64,000 bases of DNA, from positions 64,212 to 128,211 of the forward strand of contig WBMW01005496.1 of the NCBI GenBank assembly GCA_013396635.1, written 5' to 3'. This DNA comes from Penelope pileata (Eukaryota; Chordata; Aves; Galliformes; Cracidae). Position 1 is the first letter of the stretch, and every line of letters starts with the position of its first letter. Made by a program: the position numbers and the translations under genes. This document shows positions 37,144 through 49,958 of the stretch, one piece after another. The notes under the pieces were generated by a model. The model worked only from the letters and a program-made list of their open reading frames with translations. It was not told the DNA's origin and did no database searches.

Positions 37144-38884
37144 CTGTAAAAAACAATAACATAGGAAATGATAAAATTTATTTACCTTGCCTTACTAAAA
37201 CCAAAGCAACACGCTTTCCAACAACAACAAAACACATAATAAAATATTAATTTTTATATTTCATAAAATCCACAAAAATATTAACTCCCCTAGCTGTTCC
37301 TCTGAAGCTTACCACAAGCAGGAAGATCACTGACAGCTGACTAGGCGTGGTGGACACCCATCAGGCACACTTCTAGAAACACCAAAGGGGTGGCTGCAAC
37401 CAGTAACCCAGACAAGTACCTTTCCTGGCACAGCAGGCATCCCCACAACTCTTTCACAACAGTTTGACAACTTCTGTTACACGCTGAGTGCAAAACAAAT
37501 GCTTTTGGAGACGGTGCATTGCAGACAGGAGAGACGGGCTGAGCGATTGGACAGCCTTTGGGAGCCAGCAACAGGATCTCCATCTTCCGCCCGAGCTGCA
37601 CACAGGGAACGACTCTGCCAGCTGCAGAGCGGGCAGACAGCTACAAATCTGACAGGAGAGCTGGGAACATCTGTACCTGCTGCTACAGCTTTCCTGGTTA
37701 AGGAAGCGCAGAGCTGAAGCGCAGGAGAGCAGAGGCGGCTCTCGGACGGGCCGCGAAACGCCTGAGGCCCCGCGCAGTGGCTGACAACGACCACATCCGG
37801 TCGTATGGAGAAGTTCTAAGGAAGCGGTGCATCGATCAGGACGGACAAGGCAGCTCCATTTTGTCTTTCTGCTCCTCTAACGGCAGAGGCCCTCCTGGCA
37901 GAGCACTGCTTCGGCTCAGTGGCTGCTGCATTATTTATGAAGTGCTGCACATCCAGAGATTAAACATTTGCTGATTTGTCAAAAACACAAACATGAGGTC
38001 CTGCCCATCTCCTTGACATATTAGTCCATCCAACAGAAAACACTGTCACACATCTAATGGATGAGTCCACGTCCCTGTGACCCAGGCAGCTTTTGGTTCT
38101 TGCTTTGCTTTCTTTTCATATGGAGGAGGGAAATAAGAAAAAGCAGGAGATGCTCCCGCAGAGGACTCAAGGTTAACTATCCTGCAATAAGGACACGCTA
38201 CAGAAAGAACAGTCTGATAGTAGATAAAACGTTACAACCTGCCATTTCATTTCTAACCAAATACAGTATCATTAGCAGTTAATAAAATGCCGCTCTGTCT
38301 CAAACTAAACTTTGATTATACTTTTGGCCTCTGGCTATTAATAAACATCAGAGATTATTTTAAAATACTATCATGTTATAAAGACAGTAATCCTAGAGAA
38401 AAAAGTATATTTTACCTCTTAGATACAACTAGATGAAAGTCTTAAAATCACACGCAAGTTACAGTTAAAATTCAAGTATTGAAAGTATGGAGCCCCCAGA
38501 TCAAAAACAAAAACAACAAGAAAACTAAATGCTGCCTCAACTTCCAGCTTTGGGGAAAAGTAGCAAACGCTACGCTAAGTGTCTGGTTCTCAGCACGCAC
38601 AAGAGTTTCCCATAGGCATTCTCACTAAGGAAAAACAAGGATGGGAGAAATTTGTTACTGTTTTCGGAATAAAACTAATGTACAGTGTGTTTGATCAAAG
38701 AGAAGGGCTTGGAACGGGGTTAGAAAACGCGGCCCCACTGCCACGAAAATGGCAGCCTGGAATGGAAAATCCTGGACTACGTCAGCAGCATGTGGCCAAT
38801 CCAGCCTGCTAACAACGTTTAAATGCAGTTTTTAAGGAAGCTTTTTTTTCTTCTCATACTCCAGGCTGCCAGAACCATGTTGTC

Positions 38885-38894
38885 GGGGGGGGGG
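38885..38894 (+). repeat. G10 run
   Basis: Ten consecutive G followed by ACCCC. It is a second long G homopolymer in the window, here fully sequenced. Confidence 0.9.
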
Positions 38895-39051
38895 ACCCCT
38901 GGGGTCTCTGATCAACGCTGCCTGGGGTGCTGCGGGCACTGCTCAGACGCGCATCACAGACCTCCAGGCCTGGAGGTTTCCCTGTCTGACTGCCTCCAGG
39001 CTGCTCAGACTTTTTTCCCTTTGTTGTAATTAGAATTTCCTCTGCTGTAGT

Positions 39052-39117
39052 TGATAGAATGCCAGAATATCCCGAGTTGGAAGGGACCCACAGGGATCCC
39101 TGAGACCAGCTCCCGTT
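39052..39117 (-). mobile_element. CR1 LINE 3' tail, antisense, very short
   Basis: GATAGAATGCCAGAATATCC, GAGTTGGAAGGGACCCACAG and GGATCCCTGAGACCAGCTCC match the antisense tail of an avian CR1 subfamily. Only the last 65 or so bases are clear. The GC-rich 38930-39000 segment on the left is not convincingly CR1. Confidence 0.82.
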
Positions 39118-42099
39118 GATATGGTAAGCCTAACTAATCAAAACTTTGGAAACAAGCCATCTAACCAAATCAGGCACAAATAATTTTAAAAACAAGTAAA
39201 GCGTGGATTTATGTGACGGAACCGTGAATCCTGAAGCTTCTGTATGTAATACGTCAATCACTAAAACAAGAAGAATCAAGATGCTTTAAAAATTGCTTTA
39301 TTTAGATGCCATGCTGCTATTAAAAATAGTGCTGCCGCTTGCACTCAAGCTGCACATTTATTTGTCAGCGTCCTGCGTTGCTCTCTGCTTGACTTTCTAC
39401 AGTTGTAATCTCTCTTTTTTAAAAAAAACCAGTACCTGTACAGCTTCAGGAACTGCTCCCACCAGTGTTAAAGATATGCTCTGGCTGTGTGATTCCAAAC
39501 ACACCACTGAAAAGAAGTCGGACTCTAATGGAATGGAAACCACAGCTATCACTATCTTCCGCATTGCTGCGCTTATCAGGTGTATGCAAATAAATGCTAA
39601 CTGGTAAAAGGATGGAGAGCAGACACAGCCCACTGCTGTGCACACTGAAATGTCGGTAAAAAGAAACCTCCTCTCAGGACCAAAACCTAGGCCATTTGCT
39701 TGAGATGACATTGATTCAATTTATTTCTCACATAACTAGAGGGCATCTCAACAATAAAGTTAAATGACATTAATTCAAAGTCCACAACTTTGTTACTCCT
39801 ATTTTTAACACTATTTGTAAAAAGTAAAACTGGTACGTACAGTCGCAGCAGTATATACAATGTCTCAGTAACATTACAGGGAAACATCACAAATTATTAA
39901 ATGCCCCATATGGTTAAAATTTTAAACTCAAAGAAGATCCCTTATTTGTTCAGTGTTAAGGACTGCCTAAATGCATTAGTTTTGCTGTAAGCACTAGTTC
40001 TATATAATCTCTAAGCACGCATTTTCACTAAAAAGCAACCCGAGCAGCGCGGTTAGGTTTGCTCCTTGCTGTCTGGGTTTCTGCCTTATCTCTGCTAGGC
40101 GCTGCAGAATAGCGGATCAGCACCTCTACAGAAACTTAGGCCCTCTTCACAGAGTCTTTCTAGAGAAGAAGCCTGAAAAATAACATGCCCTGGAGGTCAC
40201 TGAGCGCAACGTTTCCAGAGCTGGTGATGATGCACGTTGCAGAACGAAGGGCCTGCACAGTGCCCCTGGGCAGACTGATCTCGTGGCTCCTGTTCCAAGC
40301 GTTTGGGTGCTGCGCTTCTGAGATGAAGGCTCAGACACAGCACACACTGCCGAGCCCAAACCCAGCGCTGTGCCAGGAAACAGGGCAGGAGATGGAGCAT
40401 GCTCTGCCACAAAGGAGCAGCCACAGCCCCCTCTGCTCCATTGCCCATCTCATCCCCAGACACAGAGCAGCTGCGGAGCATGCACGGCACAAACCCCGAG
40501 GCAGTGTCAATAGCAGAGAGCTCACGGGTAGGCTCAGATCAGAAAGTTCTTAACCTGTTCAGCCAGCCTGCTGGCCGAGCTGCGGGGCTCTCCCCAGCAG
40601 CAAGGAGGCACTGGCGAGAGAAGGGAAGGGCTCTGCCGGAGTCTGAGCCGGCCGCCTACCCCCATCAATATATCCATGGCTCAAAGCAACACCCATGGCC
40701 ATAAGGACACACTACAGAGTTATGGCTGGTAGCTCCACAATTTAAATCTGTTCACATTTGCTTTACAGAGAAGTTTCAGTGTTCTCAACAGGCACGAATC
40801 CACACACCCCCTAACCAAAACAACGGCAGGCGTCAAGGGGGGAAGTCAGGCAGACAGTCATGAAGGACGGGAGCTTTTAGGTTAGACAAGTATCTTAGAA
40901 ATGCACTAGGATGTTAAATGCTGGTTATTCCTCTGTCTCCCTCCACGTTGTAACTAAACAGTTTTAACACTCTAAAATCAAATAGTCGGACCCACACAGA
41001 ACAGTCCCACAGGCAGGCTAGGGCAAGCACTCAGAGCAGAAGTTGTTACAAAGCAATTGAGAGAAACCAAGTGAGAGGAATAGGAAGCGGAGCGCTGGGC
41101 CCCAGCAGGCATCCTGCAGGGAGGCCGCCAGGCAGAGCCGCGTGCCGGGGCCGCTGCCGCAGCGCCCGCGGGGACGTGGGAAGGAGCAGCCCCTGCCCCG
41201 TGCTCTGCACTCAGCACGCAGTGTTTGCTGTATCCTGTTCCTAGCACCGAAACGTTTCCTTTGTGGACTCACTAGAAACTCTTTCAATATCGCAATCATT
41301 AAATCAGTGTACACAGACAAACACATCCTAGCTTTTGAAAGCTTTTGTGAGAGCAGCCCTTACGGAAGCAGTCAGGAACCCAGGGAAAAGGCCGGCGATT
41401 AGCTGGTGGCCGGGCGCTGGGGACACGGCGCCTGCTACAGAGCGGCAGAAGGACCCGGCTGTGCTCACCCCCTGTTCCTACAGAATCCTGTCGGCAACTG
41501 AGGAGACACAGCAGAATTTAACCTATGGGTGGCATACGTTAATCAGAAAAGCTTTGTGGCTCCCAAAAAATACACTGTTGAGAAAAAACTAGGCATCTTC
41601 CCCCTGTTAGTAAATTGAAGTTAAATGATCGCTGCTGTTAATTAGGTTCCAGAATAATATTCAGTAGTATATGGAAAATTTCTTTCGTTATTCCACGCCA
41701 AAAGACTCATCTGCAAAAGCTGCTGTTGACAGCAACAGCAACACCAGCCCTGCGCTGCTGCACTCCACGCCGCCATTACCAGCCCTGCTCCTCCGGCCAC
41801 GCGGAAGCCTCGCCACACGACCTGCCCATCTGCACGGGCCACACTTCTCCAGCAGCTGTCGGCTAATTTCTTTTTAACGTGCGTCATTTCAACTGTGGCA
41901 ATCTAATGCATAAAGGAAATACCTGAATAAAAGTTTAATTACTATACAGAGTAAACATTTACTGCATTACCTCACTAAATGTGATAAAGCTAATATACAA
42001 AGATTGCTTTAAATAAATTTAAAATAAATTGCCAATGATGACACAGAAACTGTAATTCATGTAGTCATAAAATCCATAATTAGCTTTAATGAATATTTA

Positions 42100-42460
42100 A
42101 AGTCAAAGTTCAACCCAACTTTTTCAATGTTTAACCTACTATATCAATATAGTTCAAGGAATTCATTTATCATCGAACATGACAACGTCTGAATATTAAT
42201 TGGTGCAGGGCACTGCTGACAGGAAGCCCTTATCTCTTCCCGGTGCTTTTGGTTGTGCTGCATGTCAACAGCGTGTTTGTCACGCCTGATATTATTGATT
42301 GCCTGCCTGTTTTGCTAACAACAATTAAAAAATATTTTACATATTTATAAACCTCAACATCAAGAGCGCGTATTAATTTTCCATTAGTAAAATGGAGTCT
42401 ATTAGCTGTCACATTTCAGTCGGGGGAAACACAGCAAATGAGAAGTCGCAGCAGCTCCAG
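42100..42460. promoter_or_regulatory. Candidate conserved non-coding block
   Basis: GAATATTAATTGGTGCAGGG, TATTATTGATTGCCTGCCTG and TTTCCATTAGTAAAATGG lie in a 360-base stretch free of simple repeats and transposons. Confidence 0.28.
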
Positions 42461-43084
42461 ACAGGAAGACAATAATTTTATCATACAAGCACTGTTATCA
42501 GGTGCTATATGGGGCCACCTTATCTCCATTCATTTACGTCGCAATGAAGTTCAAGGGACTTCAAGTGGAAAGCTGGCCGGCAGGCCTGGCGCCGACAGGA
42601 GCCCCGCACCGGGGCTAACCTGCCTTAAAACTGTAATTGTGATCCAATTTTCTCTGCTGAGACAAAGCAGCTGTAGGTAACGAGCGATGCTCAGGTAGAT
42701 GCTCACCAACTCTGTTCATAGGCTACTCCATCCAGCACGGCCAAATTAACAGGAAATGTCTATTATTCAGTCAGAGTGAAAGCAGGCTGGGTACACACAT
42801 CGACTCGTTATAAAATCATCTGTCACTTTTTATTTGCAAACAAATTAGATGTCCGGTAATTTATCATTTTGTGGATTGCACTGATCAGCTGAAGCACACA
42901 GAAGGAAGCGGTGACCGAGCTTCCCCCAGCAGGCCTCGTCCACCCCACGTGCCGACGACCGGCCCGAGCGGGCCAGGCCGCTTCCAACGATCACGCGGTG
43001 CTTCAGCAGCTTCGTATCTCCAAGACTGCTATCAGCTCAATTTGAAGTGCTTGAACAACTACTCCCTTCACAAAGTGCAAAAGC

Positions 43085-43480
43085 GAGCAGGCTCCAAGCG
43101 CCCGGTGACAGACTGGCAGCAGCACGGTGCCCGCCGGCTCTGGCTGGGCCTTGCCTGGGCCCTGCCGGCCCCCCCGGCAGCGCTGCCTCCCTCCTCCAGC
43201 CCGGGGGCACAGGCCTCCCGCACTCAGAGCTGCCCGGGGGGAGCAGTCCCAGTGCTGACGCAGGAATACAGCAGGCCATCTGCAGCAGGACAGCTGTGCA
43301 GGCGATGTGAACAACGGCCTTGCAGTAATTCGGACACGCAGGCCTTCCCTCCGCCCACCGACGCTCCCGCGGCACGGCCACGGGACAGCAGAGCGGGGTC
43401 TCGAGGCTGCAGCCTTCTCCCGCCATGGGCCTCCCGGCAGCAGCCGATGCACTGCCAGCTCCTGGCCACGGGCACGCTGT
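43085..43480. other. GC-rich, CpG-containing intronic block
   Basis: A GC-rich patch with clusters of CG (AAGCGCCCGG, GCCCGCCGGC, CCGACGCTCCCGCGGC) that allows long chance frames on both strands. No gene is recognisable in it. Confidence 0.5.
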
Positions 43481-45071
43481 GACAGACGGCTCAGCCGCTC
43501 TCACCCTATCTAAAGATGGCTCATACACTGCTTAGGGATGTGTGACTATTCAAACTATTCTTAATACAAACCTCCTGGTTATGAAAACTTGGTCTACACT
43601 GCATTAAAAATATGTGCTCTGTTACACACGGGATACTCCCATTAAAGCAAACTCACCTGCAAAAAGCAAACCGCTGGCAGGATCGGGGCTGGTGATCCCC
43701 CTTCTCTATCATCTGAAACAGCGTCACTGAGCACCATGAGCACGTCCGCCTGGCAGAGGCACCGCTACCCGCAAACAGCCCACCCCGCTGCAGGCCTACC
43801 CAAAATCCTCGCTCTTTGCTTACTGCTTTGTACCCACAGCCACCTGCAAAGATACTTCCATATTTCTAGATTAATTTCCACGTCTTGGTTTTTTACTTAA
43901 AATGTTTTAATTTGTAATCTCTCTATTTTATGGACCAGCACATTTCTCACACTGACTCTCAGCCACACTGCTGCAGCTGGGCAGCGAAATCACAGCTCTG
44001 ACTCCTTCGTGCCAGACGAACAACCTCTCACCCCACGCATCCAGCTCCAGTGAGCTGTCAGAACACACGGTGTCATTCTGAACATCCTTAAATAAATAAT
44101 TTTAATGCCACAATCTTTCCTGCTCTGTCATAATTCACCAGCACTACTTTAACTTTACTTTTAACATCCAGCACTGCTTCCTCACTTTATTTCTTCAGCC
44201 AAGTGTGAAACCAGTGACTGAGCTATGAAGAGGAATAGTCACTATAAACTTACTGTAAAAAAAACCTCAACCATTCAAAAATGAATTCTGAGTTTTGTTT
44301 CAAACGGTCAAATTAAATGTAGCTCAGGAAACAATTACTGAGCTGACTGTTTATACACAGTTCTGTAGCTTCTGCTACTCATTTCTAGACTCATTACCAA
44401 GATTTAGATATTTTCAGCTTGGCATAACCGTATAGGTTTCTAAAAAGACTACATGTCAGACATATCGGATTGTTCTCAAAATTCCAAGATTCCAAAACCT
44501 AAATCTCAAGTCACTCAGATGCTTTATCAAGAGACCATGCTAAATAATAATTCGTCTGAAAACCTGATTTTTGCAGATACTTCAGAGTGGTCTCTGCTAA
44601 CAGCAACCATCAATTTTTCAGAAAAAAAATGAAGTTTCAGGAGCCCTCATTTTCGTGTTCTGAAGACTTAACTAAATGAGCAATGTTGTGCTAAGATGAT
44701 CCACTTACGTTACCTTCTCTTTTTGCTTAATGTATCAACAGAGCAAACGAAAACCCTTCACTTTGAAAGAGTCTTTGCGACTATGTAATTTAAAGAGAAC
44801 AGAAGCAATTAACAAATACATAACCTGAGCTGTGAGTAAAAACGTACAGTAAGGAAATGAATAATCTTTATGCCACCTACAACACTGGCATAGAACACTT
44901 AGTACTGCTTGTGATACTCATGTCTTTCACAGAGATTTAACATTTTAATTACAAATCAATTAAATTTAAAAACTATGCCATTTCTTTTCCTTGAAACAGA
45001 ACATGAAAACAAACCAACAAACCAACCACATTTTCATGAGATAAGAAAAGAGTATGTATGCTGAACAGTTT

Positions 45072-45086
45072 AAAAAAAAAAAAAAA
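45072..45086 (+). repeat. Poly-A run
   Basis: Fifteen A residues in AT-rich intron; simple sequence. Confidence 0.88.
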
Positions 45087-46399
45087 GCCAACTATCAATA
45101 TTCCTGAGCTCAAAGTAGAACCTTCACAAAGTCATTAATCACATCATTATTTAATATTTCTATTACTCGAGCACTCTAGAGGCCCCAATCAGGGTAAGAG
45201 GCACACAGCTGGCTCCACACCAGTACAAACGAGGCTGCCTGAATGCAGGATTCAAAACTGGGATTCAGGACCACGCTCTGAATTCTGCCCTAGCAGCTCC
45301 TTCACAGGCCCGATCACGAGAACTGTGTGTCATCAAACTGCCAAAATTTCTGCTAAGGACTCCACTGATGGATTCAAATCCAGAAGAAAGCACACTGCAC
45401 TGGCTCTTCAGCATGAGAAGAAACAGAAATAAAATCTAATTTCTATCTGTAAGCGTAGCAGATAGAATAAACCCAAGTGTGGAGGCACGCAGTTAAGTGC
45501 TTAAAATATTCAATGCTTACTTCAGGGTTAAACGTCATGCAGAGCAAAGGTATTCCCCAGGCAGTTTTAAGTTCTTGATAAACAGAGCTTAAAATACTGC
45601 TCAGTAAGCCTGGCCAGCAGATTTATTTGGTAGGTATTGGACGTGCTCAGTGCGTGCAGGAGCTGAGACGCAGCCACAAGGCTGCAGGAACAAACCCGAC
45701 TGCAGGGAACCGCACGATGCTGCTGCATCATCCACAGCCGCACGCACCAGTCTCGTCTCCCACGCGGAACGTCTGACCATACTGAAAAAGGCCTTTTGGG
45801 TGAGAGAATAAGATCCTGTCATACAGGAAGAGACCAAAAGAGCTCGACTTCATGAGCGGCACCAGGGAAGGGAAAGAACTACTTAAGTTTTGAGAGTAAA
45901 AAATCCTAACTGGTTTCTCAGCCTTCCTGCCCCACGAAGCAGTGGCTGCTGCGCTAGCTCCAGAGCCGGCACGCTGCTCGGCCCGTCGATGCCTCGTGCA
46001 GGGGAGAGCTCCCTGCAGAGCTCAGGGAGACACGTGCTTTTCCAGGCCAGGAGGCAGAAAAAGAAATGCTCTGCAGCAGTCCCTCAGTGCCCGTGCACCT
46101 GGTAAGGGGCTGATCTGCGCTGCAGTTCCACAACCAGCGACCAGCCCCCTGCACGAGATGTGGTTTGGATTGGGCAGTGCTGCTCGGACTGCGATGCAAC
46201 CTGGCAGGCTCCTGCTCAGCTGGGAAGAGGCTGCTGGATATTGAAGGTTTTACTCCATTTCTCTTCTACCTCTAAAAAACCTTCATTTTGTAGGAAACTG
46301 GTAAGCTGGATGACTCTCACCACGTACACTTGACTCTAAATAATTGTAATTTAAAATATTTAAATAGTTTAGTATATTTCATAGATATATTCTTACATA

Positions 46400-46860
46400 A
46401 TACACTCGGGATCGCAAATCCAATTTGACGAGGAGGCATTAATGCCCATTTCACTTAGCATTATACAGGTCACCTCTGAACGGGAACGGTACCATGCGGT
46501 AAAAGGTTGTATTTAGCATGTCACAGTCACCAGCGGTTGTTTTGTATCTCAAAGAACCTTTGTAACTGCCTCAAAATAAGAGATGATTGATTTACAAAGT
46601 ACCAAATTTCAAATTTCATATTCTAGGACTAAACATCAAATAATTGGACAAAGCTGTCCCCCTGTCTGACCCATCACAATCAAGCCCCTTTCAAGGTTGA
46701 CTGCCTGCATAAGAAATATGTGCATAATTTCATTTTGTCTCCTGTCCAACATCCAATGTTAGAAGTTAATTAAATTGCTTGTCCATTGTATTCATCCACT
46801 TACAAAGTTAATGATATTCTGTTCCTGAATTAAAGAGAATTTTATAAAGCCTGCACTATG
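46400..46860. promoter_or_regulatory. Candidate conserved non-coding block
   Basis: Non-repetitive sequence with a TTAATTAA core at 46766-46773, GATGATTGATTTACAAAG and CATTATACAGGTCACC. It looks like intronic enhancer DNA; no alignment was made. Confidence 0.27.
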
Positions 46861-48599
46861 GAACCTGGCATGCTGTACACTGAGGAGCTGAACTCTGTCA
46901 TGGTTCCTGATTGCAGCTTTCCTAATTAGGAAACAAAATGAATGTTTCTGTGTCTGCCAATGCAGAGGACAAGTCATTCCAACAGCGAGGGTAAATGCTT
47001 CGTACAATAGCAACTTAATAATATCTCATGTTTGACTATAATAAATTCTGCAGGATTAATAAATCTGTTAAGTTTTAAAATTACCATAACAAAGATGAAG
47101 TGCGGCGTAACGAGACAGCCTGAAAAAGGGACACAGGGCTGGGGGGGAGCAGCTTCTTGCAAGGCATCAACCTTGAGGACGCTGAAATCACCGGATCCTC
47201 GTTCTTGCATGAGATGAGGAAGGAAAGTCTAATGACACGGCAATCTGTTGGCGCCGGGTGAGAAGCAGAGGCTGGAAACCTAACCGATACCACTTTCGTG
47301 CTTTTGGCCAAGACACAACGGTGCAGCACCCCCTGCAGCAGTGTGTGCAAGCAGCTCTGCAGCCACAGGTGTGACGTGGCTGCAGAGCAAGCACCAGCAC
47401 CAGCCTGCCAGGACTTAACCCCCAGAGCCACAGCTGATCCTGAGCGGGCACTGACACCCACTTCTCAGCGGCATCTCCCAGCTGATGCCTTGCTGCTGCT
47501 GCGAGGAGGAGGAGGACTGCGGGATGCACGGCCCTGCCACAGCTGCAGCACGGGCACGCTGCACAGCTGGACTCTGGATGCAGCCACTCAGCCAGAGCCT
47601 CTGCAAACAACTGTGATCGCCATCCAAATGTCACCTCGGGTGTTTCCCCTTCGGTGTAAAACCCCACATCGTCGTGCTTTATGTTCAAGGCAGTTGTATC
47701 GGAAACTCAAGTGCGGGATGGCGAAGCAGCAGCCATTTGAAACACACGGACAAAACGCGGTCTGTGTAAGGCAGAGCGTGACGGCAGCGGCCCCGGAGCC
47801 GAGCAGAACGTGCTCACAGCCCTCTTCTTAACGGCCCACTAAACCTGTGCTCTCAGGCTTCACTGTAATGTGCAGAAAGGGTCAGAAATATCTGAAAATG
47901 CTACCAAAAAAGTAAGACTTTCAGTACTTACTTACACTGCTGTTATCTATTGAACAACAAATAGAACGAAATTTTCTCATGTTTGAAAACTAAACAGTCT
48001 CGCCCGCCTCTTACCTGACTTAATACAACTCATTTCACCTTAACAAACAAAAGTCTCTCCCTCACCTGTTGCCTTTTACCCAACCAACGCTGCTACTGAA
48101 CAGCCAGCAGTGCTCCTTCCCCGACACGCCGCGCAGATAAATCCGGCGCAGAGCAATGACTGCGACCATTGCCACTTCAGCAAGAGACAAAGCAGCACAT
48201 TCTAAGTTTGTAAATCATTACTGCTACCAAGGCGGCAAACCCGGTACTTCCTACCTAACAGGCTTCATTTCCTTGCAGTCCAGGGGAGCGGTGTCATTTA
48301 CGTGGTCAGACATTCCGTGTCCTTGCACCCTTCGTACCGGCTGCTGCACTGACTCCATAAGGGTGTAACCATGCCAAACACAGCTGCAGTAATACCTTCA
48401 TCAAAGTTTACTTGTGGAGTTCATTAAAAATATTCAAAATTGAGCTAGGAAGAATCCTAAAATAATAGAGTGCATACAAACTAAAACAAGAGCATAACAA
48501 AAACACACTTCCAGCATATTTCGCTCAGTGAACGTATGAAGACGTCAGGATTGCCAGAATGAAAACCGTTCTCCTGGAATTACTCACAACAATTGTATG

Positions 48600-49240
48600 T
48601 AAAAGTATCAGAATGCCTGCTGCCATTTTGGCACCTCACCATGCACATTTAGGAGCAATACTTTGTGATAATCCATTTTAAAATATGCTCAGAATTTCCT
48701 TCAAGTGGTCTTGTTTCCAAAATAAAGCTACATTCATCAATTCAAAAGATATAATTTGACTAATATAACTTTTGTGAATTGAAACTCATTAAATAGTATT
48801 GGCAAATCAATAAGGACATAAAGATGTAAAGCTTTTATTTATGGAATGGACTAAATTACACTCTTCTAATCTAAACACTCAGGGAAGTCTCTTGATAATT
48901 AAATTGCGTGGAAAACCTGCCTTGTTTCAAAATCTCTTCAGGACATCCATATAAGTTGAAGCACATGAATATATAATACATTCTATTTATATTTCTACCT
49001 TTCAGAACTGTTCAATTTCAATTAAAACTCTGTAATTTTTATCCGAAATCACATTACATGCACGATAGATATAAATTAATTAAAGTACAATCAATCCTAG
49101 GAGATGGCCAACAATGAACCTAAACAGTTTACAAATTACCTTATGTCATTCATCGAGGGCATTCTGTGTCCGTGGACAATTACCAAAAAGCTTTAATTGA
49201 TTTTTAAAATTTCAGGGATGTGATCCACTTTGTACTCTAC
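48600..49240. promoter_or_regulatory. Candidate conserved non-coding block
   Basis: AT-rich, transposon-free 640 bases including GCCTGCTGCCATTTTGGCAC, ACTTTGTGATAATCCATTTT (an OTX/PITX-like TAATCC core) and AAAGCTTTAATTGATTTTTA. Confidence 0.25.
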
Positions 49241-49910
49241 GTGCAGCCTGCTTGTACTCGGATTTTTGGAATTAAAGCAGCAGTTGGGCCCGGCAAGGCA
49301 AGCTCCTGGCACGGCGCAGAGCGTATCCGTGAAGTTGAGCAAAATGCCGACGCTCCTCACGTTTGTTCTCAAGCCACAATGAGTCCAGCAGTTGAACAAG
49401 ATCGAATGTATCACATTTGTTTGACAAATTAGTCTTGGCTGTCTCTCTACAGGGGCCGTGTTTCAGGAACCGCTCTCTGTGAGGTGCAGTGCAGGCGTGA
49501 GCCTGAGCCACCCAGCCCAGTGCTTTGCTATGGCCGTCCTCCCAGGCCACCTGCGCAGAACCTATCCTCTGCGACCACAGCTGGCCTGCTCCGACCATAC
49601 CGCGTCAGGCAGAGGTGACAGATGAATTCACTGAGTCACTGACTCCTTAAATCCATTTGTCTTTTACTCCAACTACTTATAGACAACTCAATGACATGCA
49701 GCAAACGACACACAAAAAGCAGCAACTATTCCTCTTGTCTAAACGAAGACAAAAATCATTAATTCTTAAATTACGCATCCCAAAATAAACATATCTACAG
49801 CTCAAATTGTACAAATACCTTTCACCTAGTATAACGCTTTACGTTAATCATCTCTTCACAGGAACACACTCCCCAGTAACTGTAATTTAAAAAATGCTTA
49901 TTACGCTCAC

Positions 49911-49958
49911 TTTAAATTTCTCATAGGCAGGGTTATGCCATGCATAGGCTCCATCGCC
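49911..49958 (-). other. Candidate cassette exon (unassigned)
   Basis: On the minus strand a pyrimidine-rich TTCTTGTCTTTCATCAG acceptor is followed by 48 open bases and a GTGAGC donor. The block is 16 codons at phase 0 and would read GDGAYAWHNPAYEKFK. The downstream INPP5A exon (37080-37143) starts at phase 0, so inclusion would keep the frame. I do not recognise the peptide and it is not part of the standard INPP5A protein. Such a short block with fair splice signals can arise by chance. Confidence 0.25.

Noticed and set aside
42871..43482. 203-codon plus-strand frame
   Set aside because: Chance frame in a GC-rich, CpG-containing patch; low-complexity Pro/Ser/Ala/Arg product and no family resemblance.
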